NCBI GenBank assembly: GCA_905178155.1
Contig: CAJINV010000002.1
Coordinates: forward strand, 12,347,621-12,411,620
DNA: 64,000 nt
Direction of reading: 5' to 3'
From: Amoebophrya sp. A120
Taxonomy: Eukaryota; Sar; Dinophyceae; Syndiniales; Amoebophryaceae
The notes below the pieces were generated by a model that saw only the letters and a list, made by a program, of their open reading frames with translations, was not told the origin of the DNA and searched no databases. The position numbers were made by a program, and so were the translations under genes. Shown here one piece after another: positions 54,676 through 64,000 of this stretch; within the stretch, counting starts at the first letter, position 1; each line of letters starts with the position of its first letter.

Positions 54676-57600
54676 TCACAAGTAAAAGTTAGTGAAAAGC
54701 GATCGCTTTTTCTTGCGCTGGCCAATTTTTGAAGATTGGTGACGCGCAGCCAAAGTGTAGTCGGCTGGCAGAGTCCAAAACTCCTCTGTATCCTGCCCGC
54801 AATCGCGCCGAGCGCGAGCGGCGCTATCGTTGTACGGCGTGTATTTTTTTACTTCCATGCAGGCTCGGATAGCAAAGTTGAAAGGCACTGCGATTTTTAT
54901 CGGGAAAAGTGGTTTTTTCACAGCTTGTTCGCGTTCTTCGCCGTGGACAGTTGTGGACGAGGTCGTACTTGCAGTGGACAGAAGTGAAAACTGCTGCCTT
55001 TGGCTGCAGCTCTTCCAGAATTCTCCAATCTTTCGGAAGGTACGGTGCCGCTCCGTGATCAGCTGCAGAATAGGCTCCAAATCCTTCATCAAGAACGGAA
55101 GGCGGTCCGTCAGCCACAGATCGACATGAATTCTGCGTGTTGACGAGCCGACCTTATCAAACTGGCTCCGTTGGTGCGTCGGTGCGTTTTTGTTTCCACT
55201 ATCTTCCGAGGCTTTGTGCGGTAGTTGCGACTGCGAAACCCGACCCCTAGAATAATTTCTAGCGCCCGACGAGTCTTTAAAATGGCTCCTTGAAGCGGTT
55301 TTCGCACTAAATCCGTCACGCGCACTTATCGTTCCCCCTCCAGCAACTTGATCATGGGGAGCTGCTGATAATCTTTCTGCCCCGATTCCTCGTGAGGGTC
55401 GGCGCTTCGTCGCAAAGTTCCTAGGTCTTTTCGCGAACTCGCCCGTGTCTCCTCCCGGTTTCGCAAGGCTGTTGGCTCGACTCACCGTACTGAAGACCGA
55501 GGGCTGCTCGGAGAGGAGCGAGAAATCGTTCGGACTGGCGTGCAGCAGGTCATTCGCTGAAAAGTTGTCCTCGCCGTAAACCTGCTCGTCCCTTTTCGCC
55601 ACCGGCGAGAGGAACGCAGTTCCGGTGATGGAACTGGCAGTATCGATATCCAGAGCAGCAGCATAACGCGGCAACAATTCATCTTCATCTTCGAGATTGT
55701 TGTTGTAGCTGTCAAAGTCCAGCACGACCTCCTCTTCGTCGATGGGCTCGAAGGTGGCGAAGTCCCCGCCCGGCTTTTTCAGTGCGAAAACAGAGGGGTC
55801 GCCGAGCGAGTTGCTGAGGTCCACCTCGGAGTACGTTTCCCATTCCTCGCTGGTCCACGAATCATCATTAAGGATTTCATGCAGCTCCGCCTCGTATGTG
55901 CCTTCATCGAAGCAATGCAACTCTGGATTGTCTTTGTCAATCTGGCTTTCGCCATCAATGCTGCGGGGCTTGCTACTGTGCAACATGCTCGAAGCGACCA
56001 CCTCTGGCAACGCCTTACCCATTGGCAGAGGCTCATGAAAGTAGGTCTCGAACATTTGGCCGCGGATCCAGTTCGACTGGCCCTTCTGTCGCAAGTGCAG
56101 AACGGAATCGATGTTCAGCTCGAGGCGCCTACAGGGAAAGCTGTTCACAAATTGCGTCTGCGGGTGAAAATGCAACTCCTCTGTGGAGGGCGCCTTGGAA
56201 AGCGAATCCGGAGTGTCGGTCGGCAGATCGAGTTCCCAGCTGAAAACGTCCGAGGCCATGAGCTCTTCGACAATCACTTTCCTTTCCGCTTGCGACAGGT
56301 TCGTGTCGTCAGCAAAAGAGAACGACTTCTTGGTGTGGTTGATTAACAGCAGCTCTGCCTTCCGGGGAGACAAAGCTTGATCGTGCTGAGAACGAGGGGG
56401 CAAAGGCTCCCAACTTTCTTTATCTTTATCTCGCTCAAATCTTTCTACAACGACGTCCTCGGCGCTGTCGATATTTTTCATTTCGTTCGGAGAAAGTGCG
56501 GCAGAGTCAGGACCGTGCTGGGCGACGTTCATCTGTGGAATGAACAACGTCGTGAGCTTTCTTCGTTTGATCCTTGGTTCGAAGAAGCTGGGTCGCTTTT
56601 TCTTGTAGGACGCCAATGTGCTGTCGATGCGGAGCTTTCTGCCCTGCTTGTAGACTTTTACCGTGTCGGAAGGGCCGAGATCAAGGTGAGACAAATTTAC
56701 GCTGAAGAAACGATTGTTCCAGGGCGCAAGTTCGAGTCGGTAATCTAACTCCAGGTAGAAATCGGGGAGTACGGCCATCGAATCCGCGAGCGAAGCTAGC
56801 CGTTTCTCCCACCGTTTCGCGGCGGCTGATGCTCTTCGGCGGCGAACCGTGGATCGCGTTCCGACGGAAGACGCCGGCGAGTTCGTGCTGATCGTAGAAT
56901 TCAGCGCGTTTTTATGCGCCATCCTTCCTGCAGGTGAAGGAGAGTCGATGTTCTCGTCCTGCGGTTTCCTTTTGGCGCCTGCCTGCTGTGCCTCGTCTAG
57001 CTCCTCCATCTCTGCGCCCTGGTTCACGAGAAGCTCGACGAGTGCCCGATTGTTTTGCGAGACCGCTTCATCTAGCGGAGACCAGAACACCTGCCAAGGA
57101 AACTGTCGCGTCTTTATTCCTAGTGAACTTGTGCTGTCGAGGACCCCTGGCGCAGGTCGGGAATTTAGACCCGAAGAATGCACCGGTGCAGACGAGCTAC
57201 GCACACTGCGATTCACGCTGCGCACTGTGGCAGAAGAATCTTCCCCCGTTAGACAATTCTCGGCACTACCTTCGTGCTCCCCAGCGGCGTCTACGCACGG
57301 CGAGCCCGCAATCGCTACAGGTGGCATAGAAGAAGAAGTTGATAGCGCGATACAATTTGCAGCTTCAGCAGGTTTACCCTGAGGCGGGGAACCAGCATGG
57401 CTGGGAGTTGCAGCGCTTGTTGGATTCAGAAGCACCATCTTGTGTGGCTCTTGTTGGCTGGGCCCAGCGTCGCTTGTTCCGGTTGTTTCCGCAGGCTCTT
57501 CTTGACTTGCCATGCCTTTCCTACAAAGCATCTTTCGTTTCAGAAAACTCAAGACACGCAGTGCCGTTCCCCTTTTTCTACCAGCGGCTTTGGCACTAGT

Positions 57601-58884
57601 GCTACGCTCCCGCCGGGCCAAAGGCGAACATCCACGGGGCGGCTTTTTTTTCTCCGTCGACGCAGAGGACAGTGCGGTGTTCATTTTGATCTGATGTTGC
57701 TCTGAGGCAATATTCATCCGAGCGTGCGACGCAGCACCAGAAGCTGAAGACACCGCTCCAATACCAGGTCGTTCTGCAGGCACTGGAGCCACGATATTTT
57801 CGATGCCCTCAAGGTCAGAAACTTTCTGTGTAGAGTACCCAGCACGTGCACGATCCTCTATAGCGGTTTCTGTCTCAGACTCTGGCTTGTCCGTCTCAGA
57901 CTTTATCGGTATTTGCGGAACTAACCCTTTTTGCCGCTTTCGCTCTCCAACCAGGCGCATATCCGCTCCGTGCTGCAACAAAAGCTTTGTGACCTCTCGG
58001 TAAGCTTTCGGACAACGGGGATACCGTGCGACCGCAATCATCAAGGCTGTGTGCCCATACTCGTTGATTGTGTTCACAAAGGTTGCGACTTCGTCCAGCG
58101 CACAAGCCCGTTCTTCCGCTGCGTCACCAGCGATCCTCTCGAGCACATGGGTTATTTCAGTGACGTCCGCAAGAAAAACAGCCTCGTGAAATGCCTTCAA
58201 TAGCCGCACGTCGACCTTCGCACTGTTTTCGTTCTTCTCCGGTGAAGTGCTTGCACTTGCAATTGCTCTGCTGTTCCCCGCACCCAAAGTGATCGGCTTT
58301 GACGTCCGCCCAGCGGTCTCTCGATCTCGTCCGCCACCGTCCCTTGAAGGCAAGCGCTGCAAAAAGTCAGAAGGCAGACTCACCGGAGCTGGTTCCACTA
58401 TGAGCGCACCTGCACAGTGCCTGTTAGTGTTTTCCTCGTCTATCTCTTCTTCAAGCAACTGCAAGGCATCGCCAACACTGTCATCCGGTCGTCCATCGTA
58501 GCTATTAGGCGAAGCTGCAGCTGCGCCACTTTCTACGTTGCCTATGTGACCTCCACCTGGCGGAGTCTCTATCACGCGGGAACGTATTTGCGCTACCTTC
58601 TCACCCACTGAGGGTACCGCTTCAACGCTTTCGCTTACTTTTTCATTTTCACCATCTTGTTGCACAGGCAGTGCGACTTTCTGTGCGGTCTTGCGAAAGA
58701 AGTGTGCGACGCCCGGAGCTGTCTCTTCCTCCGGTACCTCCAAGTGGTCGCCGTCGTCAGCGTTGTTGTCCTCACCGGCGCCTCTGTACTCCTCGGGAAC
58801 CATCACTGTTAGTCCGTTAAGGCTCCTGTTTCCGCTTGTTCTCACGACGCCAGGCGAACCCACAAAGTGCGCATTTTCGGGCAT
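54676..58884 (-). CDS. ANKRD13-like protein: ankyrin repeats plus GPCR-chaperone-type domain
   Basis: Single long exon, about 1400 codons, ATG at 58884 (MPENAHFVGSPGVV). Ankyrin repeats flank a long low-complexity insert: NEYGHTALMIAVARYPRCPK with EVTKLLLQHGADMRL, and later WSPLDEAVSQNNRALVELLV with NQGAEMEEL. Then comes the ANKRD13 signature: LPDFYLELDYRLEL, LGPSDTVKVYKQGRKLRIDS, TLFIPQMN and, further on, FSWELDL. ANKRD13 proteins in animals bind ubiquitinated membrane cargo and act in endocytosis; a matching role is inference. No ubiquitin-interacting motif was recognised. Much longer than animal ANKRD13 (about 520-660) because of disordered Ser/Glu-rich regions. Confidence 0.8.
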   Translation of the reverse strand: MPENAHFVGSPGVVRTSGNRSLNGLTVMVPEEYRGAGEDNNADDGDHLEVPEEETAPGVAHFFRKTAQKVALPVQQDGENEKVSESVEAVPSVGEKVAQIRSRVIETPPGGGHIGNVESGAAAASPNSYDGRPDDSVGDALQLLEEEIDEENTNRHCAGALIVEPAPVSLPSDFLQRLPSRDGGGRDRETAGRTSKPITLGAGNSRAIASASTSPEKNENSAKVDVRLLKAFHEAVFLADVTEITHVLERIAGDAAEERACALDEVATFVNTINEYGHTALMIAVARYPRCPKAYREVTKLLLQHGADMRLVGERKRQKGLVPQIPIKSETDKPESETETAIEDRARAGYSTQKVSDLEGIENIVAPVPAERPGIGAVSSASGAASHARMNIASEQHQIKMNTALSSASTEKKKPPRGCSPLARRERSTSAKAAGRKRGTALRVLSFLKRKMLCRKGMASQEEPAETTGTSDAGPSQQEPHKMVLLNPTSAATPSHAGSPPQGKPAEAANCIALSTSSSMPPVAIAGSPCVDAAGEHEGSAENCLTGEDSSATVRSVNRSVRSSSAPVHSSGLNSRPAPGVLDSTSSLGIKTRQFPWQVFWSPLDEAVSQNNRALVELLVNQGAEMEELDEAQQAGAKRKPQDENIDSPSPAGRMAHKNALNSTISTNSPASSVGTRSTVRRRRASAAAKRWEKRLASLADSMAVLPDFYLELDYRLELAPWNNRFFSVNLSHLDLGPSDTVKVYKQGRKLRIDSTLASYKKKRPSFFEPRIKRRKLTTLFIPQMNVAQHGPDSAALSPNEMKNIDSAEDVVVERFERDKDKESWEPLPPRSQHDQALSPRKAELLLINHTKKSFSFADDTNLSQAERKVIVEELMASDVFSWELDLPTDTPDSLSKAPSTEELHFHPQTQFVNSFPCRRLELNIDSVLHLRQKGQSNWIRGQMFETYFHEPLPMGKALPEVVASSMLHSSKPRSIDGESQIDKDNPELHCFDEGTYEAELHEILNDDSWTSEEWETYSEVDLSNSLGDPSVFALKKPGGDFATFEPIDEEEVVLDFDSYNNNLEDEDELLPRYAAALDIDTASSITGTAFLSPVAKRDEQVYGEDNFSANDLLHASPNDFSLLSEQPSVFSTVSRANSLAKPGGDTGEFAKRPRNFATKRRPSRGIGAERLSAAPHDQVAGGGTISARDGFSAKTASRSHFKDSSGARNYSRGRVSQSQLPHKASEDSGNKNAPTHQRSQFDKVGSSTRRIHVDLWLTDRLPFLMKDLEPILQLITERHRTFRKIGEFWKSCSQRQQFSLLSTASTTSSTTVHGEEREQAVKKPLFPIKIAVPFNFAIRACMEVKKYTPYNDSAARARRDCGQDTEEFWTLPADYTLAARHQSSKIGQRKKKRSLFTNFYL

Positions 58885-60007
58885 GGCTAATGTTCTACCT
58901 CTACGACAACAATTGAGGTTAGTACCTGGAGGTGGCCGCTGGTTCAACTGTAACTCACTGAAAGTGGCCCTGCACTATAGACCACATTGTTCTTTCTTTT
59001 TTCTCTGTGTCCTGTCCGAAGCGCAGACGACAGGGAGAGCAACCGAGCGGACCAATGCTCATGAAGGAGGGGGATAAACATCATTTCAATATTTTTAAAT
59101 ATCATCCCTTGTCATTGTGTGCACGCACCATCCGTCCACCTGTCCTGTCGCGATCGTCCCTTGCAATACCGGAGCCTGTGCGTGCCACACGCGTTTCCTC
59201 TCATCTCTTCTTGCAAGCAGCTCCGAAAGCCAACAAAAAATATACTATGCAGAATCTATTTCTTTGCATACTTGTTGGGCAACACTTGACGACCTTCTGC
59301 GTCGACTCGTGCTCTTTGCACCACTCGGGTTTCTTTTGCAATTCACATTCAGAGTATGCAAGCACAAGCAAGCAACTATTTGAAAGAACTTTCAGCTGTC
59401 TAAGTGGTCTATATTTTCTTCACAAATTCATCATCAATGTAGAAGATGCAGAAGCAACTGCATCAATTGCAGCCACGACCGCCTCCAATTTTTCTCCTGT
59501 TGGTCTAAAAAAGTGCTTGCGGCAACCTGCGTCAGTATTTATTATATACCCGCTACTCTATGAGTCACAGCCGCACTCAGAACAGCGGTTTCGCCAAAAA
59601 GTCTTAAAAAAGCAAAGTAATTTTTTTCCCCGAAGCAGGTAGACGTTCTGAGCAGGTGCAGCGCAAGACTTTTCACATCCGTGTTCGCTTTTTAGAAGGA
59701 GCAGGGTACGACCATAGAAAGGAGTTCGCCCGGCGTCAAATTCGCAAAACAATGTTTTATTTTTCACCGAAAATGTAAAAAACATTTTTCGTCAAAGCTT
59801 TGAAAAAGGAGTTGTGAAATGAATCATCTAAGAAGTTGTTGTTTTGTATTCGCTTCCGCGTCCGCTACGAAACTGCGCAAAGAGTAAGTACTAGACCACC
59901 CAGTTTCATCACTGCGATGATAGATGATCAATCGATTGCGCAGAAGTAGCGGACGACGAAGACTATCGCAAATATTGAAAAGACTAGCAAGACCATGTTG
60001 GGGGGGT
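58885..60007. other. Intergenic, no gene seen
   Basis: About 1.1 kb of AT-rich sequence between the ANKRD13-like start and the V-ATPase stop. Open frames at 59007-59642 lack protein character. Confidence 0.4.
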
Positions 60008-62758
60008 TTAGGTGCGGGGGGCGAAGATTGGAATAATGTCATCGGCGAATTCGCGCTTTCCCATCACGATCATGTTGCAGATCCACCCGATGTTGCGGAT
60101 CTCCTGCTCCTTGAGCTTGGCGTAGGCGTAGAAGACGCCGTAGTGGAACTGCTGATCGATATGGGAGTGTCAGAGTTGAAATCGACAAAGTTGAAATGAT
60201 TTGTGATGCATAAAATGCGACACAAAGACTGACTCTATTGCTGAAGGCGCAACGGAGGCAGATTCTACTGCTGGCAAGGGTCAAGAAGTGGGCTGCTGAC
60301 TAGCATGACAGGGAGCAGCCATCTTGCCCTAAACAGCATGACAGACTTGCTTCAGAGACCAGGAAAATTTGTCATGCGCCGATTGGAAACTGTGGGTCCA
60401 ACTGGTATAGATTTTATGCATCACAAATTATTTCAACTTTGTTAATTTCAATCCTGACACTGCCATAATCGAAGCTCAACTCGTACAGTTTCGCGGTCTC
60501 CGTGAAAAGCATGTCCTCCATATTACAATGAAGAATGCCCCCACCCCCGAACTTGGGAGCATTTGTATTGCAAACCTTTCCAAATGAAACATTCGCCCTC
60601 TTGCATCTATCAGCATCACAGGTTTCCAATCGTGAATAGCAAAGATTTGTAATTGCAAAAGACCCTAGCATGAGCGGCGCTTGTCATGCAAGCGATGCGA
60701 TACACGCCTACACTCTGCATCAGAAAGATACATACTCCTTTCATGCATGACAAAAAGTTTTCATTTGGAAACTTCGCATCACAAATTTTTGCAATTTCAG
60801 GGGTGGGGGGCACTTTTCACTGCAATATTCCATCGACTTGATGTTTCGCCCGATCTTCTGTTCCTTCCGCGCTTCCTTGTCGTAGTACATCTTCACGCTG
60901 TCGAACAGCTCTCGGTAAATGTTGTACGGCTCGATGGCGGCGCGGACGGTGGTCTGGTTCCAAGCCTTGCACAACTTCTCGGTACCTAACAGGTGGACCA
61001 TCGTGATTTAAAGCTAAAGCAGCTAAAGGTAGAACCACAAAAATCGGGGAAGTAGCGATGCTATTTTGCGTACGAAGATAAAGAATGAACGCTAAGATGC
61101 AAAAAAACTCACTACAACATCGACAGGACAGAAACTGAAAACAAAACCGTTCTTTTCTTACCTTCTGGATACAGGTAGCCAATGCTTGGGTAGAGCGCAT
61201 TTCGGTCAGCAATCTTTTGTTGTGAGCCAAGGCTTGTGTTCAAACTGTTCAGGGTGATGTTCAAAACTCGAAAATCTGCCTCGGACTGCAAGATGTGACC
61301 CATGATCTGTCGTTGTTGATTTTGTGTATACTGCATCTATATGAGGTGTCCTTCAGAAGCAGTAACATGATTTGCAAGGCAATTCCAGAGTCACACGGTA
61401 ACCGGGGTGGCGCAAATTTATCTTATTCAGGCAAATAAATCCTATACCCGAGCTAAGTATCAGTTGTACCTCTCCCGTCATGCCGCCCAGGCCGCAGCAG
61501 AACCCGTAAAAGTTCTCCAACCAGGTCTTCTTCAAGAGGTTCTTTAGTACTTCCAAGTCCTGCTCCGTCAAAAGAGATCCGACATCTGTTGTGTTGACCA
61601 CTTTTCTTCTTTATCCCACTGATGCCTACGTGGGTGTCTGCAGCTCCCATCTTACTTTACACACAGTTATTTAGTAGAACCAAATAACGCTGCGAAAGAC
61701 TATAAAGCATGAGAAACTGGCTGGTGCCCCTTTCTTTTTTGCTGAGATGATGACCCTCCGACGTTCTTAAGGTGAAAACATCATCATGTAGTTGTACTGC
61801 ATCAAGTATATTTTTGACAATTACCGGTGTCTCTTCCCAACGGCTTGCCTTCGTCTGACAGGGACTTCAAGACCGATTCGAAGTACGGGCCCACCGGGGT
61901 GTCTATCAGGATGGTCTGGTACAAATCTTCGTAGCCCTGGGACAAGTCCAGAGATGGAATGGCTTTCATCTCGTCAAAGAAGCCCAGCGGATCCGCCTTC
62001 GCCAGCAACTCGATAGCTGGCTTGCCGTTCAGGGCGCCTGGGAAATTTTTTTTTGCTGTGCATCAACTTGCTTTTCAAAACGTAGGACTTCTCCACCCGA
62101 GAGAGCAGGTCGTAGAAATGAACTTTGTTGCAATCGATTGGCTTGCGGCTGTGGCATTCGAATCACAGGCATGGCAAAAAAGGTCGTAATTTACCTTGCA
62201 AGAGGTTAATGATGTTGTCAATCATTTTGTCGATTTGAATGTAGTTCATAAAGGACACTAGCGGCTCCACACTCTGGGCCTTGATGTACTCAAATTCGTC
62301 TGCGAGCTTCTGCTTGGCCTGTTTTGTACTTTTTCAGATTCGAAATCTTCACGAGCAAGATGTATTCTTACTGAACCGTGGCCATGCACATGCTCCTGTT
62401 CATCATGCGCCTTCATCATGCGCCGACGTGACCTTTTCTGGTGCATCTTGCTAGTTACGCGCGCGTCATCGCACGGCTTCAGATGCTACTGCATCTTCCA
62501 AAATCGAAAAGTTAAAGTAAGATGGCATTGCATGCCTTTCTCCTTTACCTTCGCGACTATCGTGGAAATTTCCAGTGGACTCGGTTCGTCCTGCAAGAAG
62601 CTTCCGTAGTCGGTGTCATCCAGCGCCGTTCGCACGTCTTCTAAAGATTCGCAAGCACCCAACTTTCGGTAGTCATCGGGCGTGAGGAAGCCGCACTTCA
62701 GACCGCGGAGGATACCCTCGGAGTAGCCCCCCGTCATGTTGAAAAGGGACTCCTCCAT
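60008..62758 (-). CDS. V-type H+-ATPase subunit d (V0 sector), eight exons, two introners
   Basis: Subunit d sits on the V0 rotor ring and couples it to the V1 stalk of the proton pump of vacuoles and endosomes. Exons: 62758-62549, 62318-62195, 62037-61825, 61585-61470, 61307-61162, 60985-60827, about 60529-60468, 60159-60008; about 350-370 residues, normal for the family. Family landmarks: [81 protein letters not shown], and the C-terminus [20 protein letters not shown] ending D-D-I-I-P-I-F. The first five introns are GT-AG. The last two gaps are introners; their removal gives K-S-M-E-Y-C-N-M-E-D-M and L-Y-E-L-S-F-D-Q-Q-F-H-Y-G. The second has the same length as the animal sequence. Confidence 0.93.
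60160..60467. mobile_element. Introner, 308 bp, family X, in V-ATPase d, duplication ATCGA
   Basis: Starts TATGGGAGTGTCAGAGTTGA, ends CTGACACTGCCATA. Arms GACAAAGTTGAAAT and ATTTCAACTTTG pair; inner block TGCATAAAAT is inverted near the right end. ATCGA on both sides (60155-60159, 60468-60472). Same length and ends as 19055-19362. No GT-AG at the borders on the coding strand. Confidence 0.9.
60530..60822. mobile_element. Introner, about 293 bp, in V-ATPase d
   Basis: Ends are inverted copies: GAATGCCCCCACCCC on the left, GGGGTGGGGGGCACTTTT on the right, with further pairing of TTTCCAAATGAAA and TTTTCATTTGGAAA. CAAT flanks both sides (60526-60529, 60823-60826). Interior rich in TTGTCATGCA and GCATCACA words like the other introners. 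Confidence 0.8.
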
Positions 62759-63554
62759 GGTTGCACGGTTTACTTCAAAAAAAAGCAAATCAAACCATAC
62801 AACTCTTTTTCTACTTCTTTGCCTTTGTAGTTACGTCGAAAATTGTAGTTCCTCCGCCGGAGTTGATCTTGAAGCCCCAAGCCTCAGGCTCGTGACAGTG
62901 AAAACACGACGAGAAAAAACAAGGCCAAGGAGGGAACTGAAGAAGAAGGAGAAACGATGTATGTATGGTTATCAGTGAGCGTGCAAGAACGACGACAGCG
63001 TCACACTTTGTTCATACAAGTACTTACTTATCTTGTTAAAGAAACAGAAAGTAGAAGCAACTCCATGTTGTAAATCAATGAGCCTGAATGCCTCTGCTTT
63101 CTGTATTTTTGAACACAGGTCACAAAACGAGAACACGCGTCGCCGGTGTGAATAAATCCTGTAGCTGTGCTGTCAATGTTATTTTCGACGGGGTTCCAGC
63201 ACGATCAGATTGATAACTACTCATTCATCGGCCCTCCCAGAGGATCAGTACACTCATAGTGCTGCAGCACGTGCACCAGTCACATTTTTTCGTGCGCTTC
63301 GAGAAGATACTTCGACCTTGGCGGGGTAAATCAACTTCAACTACATCGTGGTGGGCGTGTCACATATTATAGGGAGAGAGCTCCGGGTTTTCTTGGAAGG
63401 GTCAATAGCGCATGTTCTGGTTTGATCGGGCTATTTTCACTTGTGTCCTGCTCCTACAATGTGGTCGGGGCTAATCAAAAAAGACTTAAACGGCGAGGCA
63501 GGCAACCATATACAACTAAGTAGAGTGCTAGACTACAAACGGTCGGCTCGGCGT
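62759..63554. other. Intergenic, no gene seen
   Basis: Spacer between the V-ATPase start and the 3' end of the VTT-domain gene. No supported exon. Confidence 0.4.
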
Positions 63555-64000
63555 TCATTTCCGCGCAGCCCGGCCACGTCCGCGCTGCCGCGCCGTGCCG
63601 CCGTTCTGCTCCTCAGCGGTCGTCGTTTCTTCGTCACCGTCTGCTTTTCCCCTCATTTCTATTTCTGTCTTTGGCTTGTTGCCGAACACGTGCTCGTCCA
63701 GCACCTCGTCGAGTGATTTGCCATCCTGTAGAAGAGTGTACTGCATCAGCGTTGCACCGAGAACGAGCTGGCAGTACTTTGCACCGGTGACCACACCGTA
63801 GATCTGCCACTCGGGAATCCCGGAGAGCATTCCAGTGATCACCAGGATCGCGGTGGGCACCGGTGCGGGGGACACTTGGATGAGAAAAAGACCAAACATG
63901 CCGTACTTTTGCCCGTAGTCCGCAGCGGTTTCGATCCAGTCCGACCCCATCAGTCCGGTCTTTTCCAACACATACTCGGCGCCCCCGGACTTCATCAGCG
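63555..64000 (-). CDS. VTT-domain (SNARE-associated/DedA-like) membrane protein, partial
   Basis: C-terminal part of a gene that may continue beyond the window; the frame is open to the edge and an ATG lies at 63995. The hydrophobic core YGMFGLFLIQVSPAPVPTAI with LVITGMLSGIPEWQIYGVV matches the VTT (SNARE-associated Golgi) fold, including the Pro-containing re-entrant loop. The family works in lipid scrambling and membrane traffic (TMEM41, VMP1, DedA). A charged tail with TTTAEEQNGG and an Arg-rich end follows. Which VTT subfamily it belongs to cannot be told from this fragment. Confidence 0.65.
   Translation of the reverse strand, partial: LMKSGGAEYVLEKTGLMGSDWIETAADYGQKYGMFGLFLIQVSPAPVPTAILVITGMLSGIPEWQIYGVVTGAKYCQLVLGATLMQYTLLQDGKSLDEVLDEHVFGNKPKTEIEMRGKADGDEETTTAEEQNGGTARQRGRGRAARK

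Noticed and set aside
1-64000. CRISPR arrays, bacterial operons, tRNA or rRNA genes
   Set aside because: No regularly spaced direct repeats with unique spacers, no cloverleaf with conserved T-loop, and no rRNA signature was noticed; gene structure is eukaryotic. Small RNAs could still be missed by eye.

Overview
The window is eukaryotic nuclear DNA, most likely from a protist alveolate of the dinoflagellate/syndinian kind (Amoebophrya-like). The genes are intron-rich and often GC-rich in their exons. The repertoire fits an alveolate: a calcium-dependent protein kinase with EF-hands, a PP2C phosphatase, V-ATPase subunit d, an OS-9/erlectin-type ER lectin, a BTB-BACK-F5/8C protein and an ANKRD13-like protein. 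The strongest clue is a set of short elements with terminal inverted repeats that sit inside coding exons and behave as introns, several without GT-AG borders. From memory, Amoebophrya genomes are known for such introners. The species assignment is inference.

Layout. 0-2.4 kb: a GC-rich inverted-repeat element with a palindrome at its centre. 2.4-15.8 kb: two large plus-strand genes of unknown function, holding several introners and one 1.6-kb intron that carries a foldback palindrome array. 15.8-20 kb: sparse, with a probable minus-strand exon pair and the 3' end of a plus-strand gene cut by two introners. 20.3-23.0 kb (minus): CDPK. 24.6-27.3 kb (minus): an unrecognised membrane protein with two introners. 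29.6-32.7 kb (minus): PP2C with two introners. 34.5-38.7 kb (minus): BTB-BACK-discoidin protein in nine exons. 39.2-46.4 kb (minus): an EF-hand protein gene split by a 5.7-kb tyrosine-recombinase retroelement made of two tandem units, one with a recombinase and one with reverse transcriptase/RNase H. 47.0-47.4 kb: a small Cys-rich secreted protein. 48.2-54.0 kb (minus): tandem-MRH lectin. 54.7-58.9 kb (minus): ANKRD13-like protein. 60.0-62.8 kb (minus): V-ATPase subunit d with two introners. The window ends in a VTT-domain membrane protein.

The most notable signal is how well insertions can be removed. In the conserved genes (V-ATPase d, PP2C, CDPK) deleting the element plus one copy of a 5-bp target duplication restores the family alignment residue for residue. 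Most elements share termini TAT...ATA and 5-bp duplications, although their internal sequences differ, which points to one transposase-type mechanism making introns here. The large retroelement shows a similar seam: a 7-bp CCTCTCC at both ends and at the unit junction, with the host reading frame restored when it is removed.

Exon borders were read by eye from splice consensus, frame and protein similarity. Expect errors of one or two bases, larger where stated.
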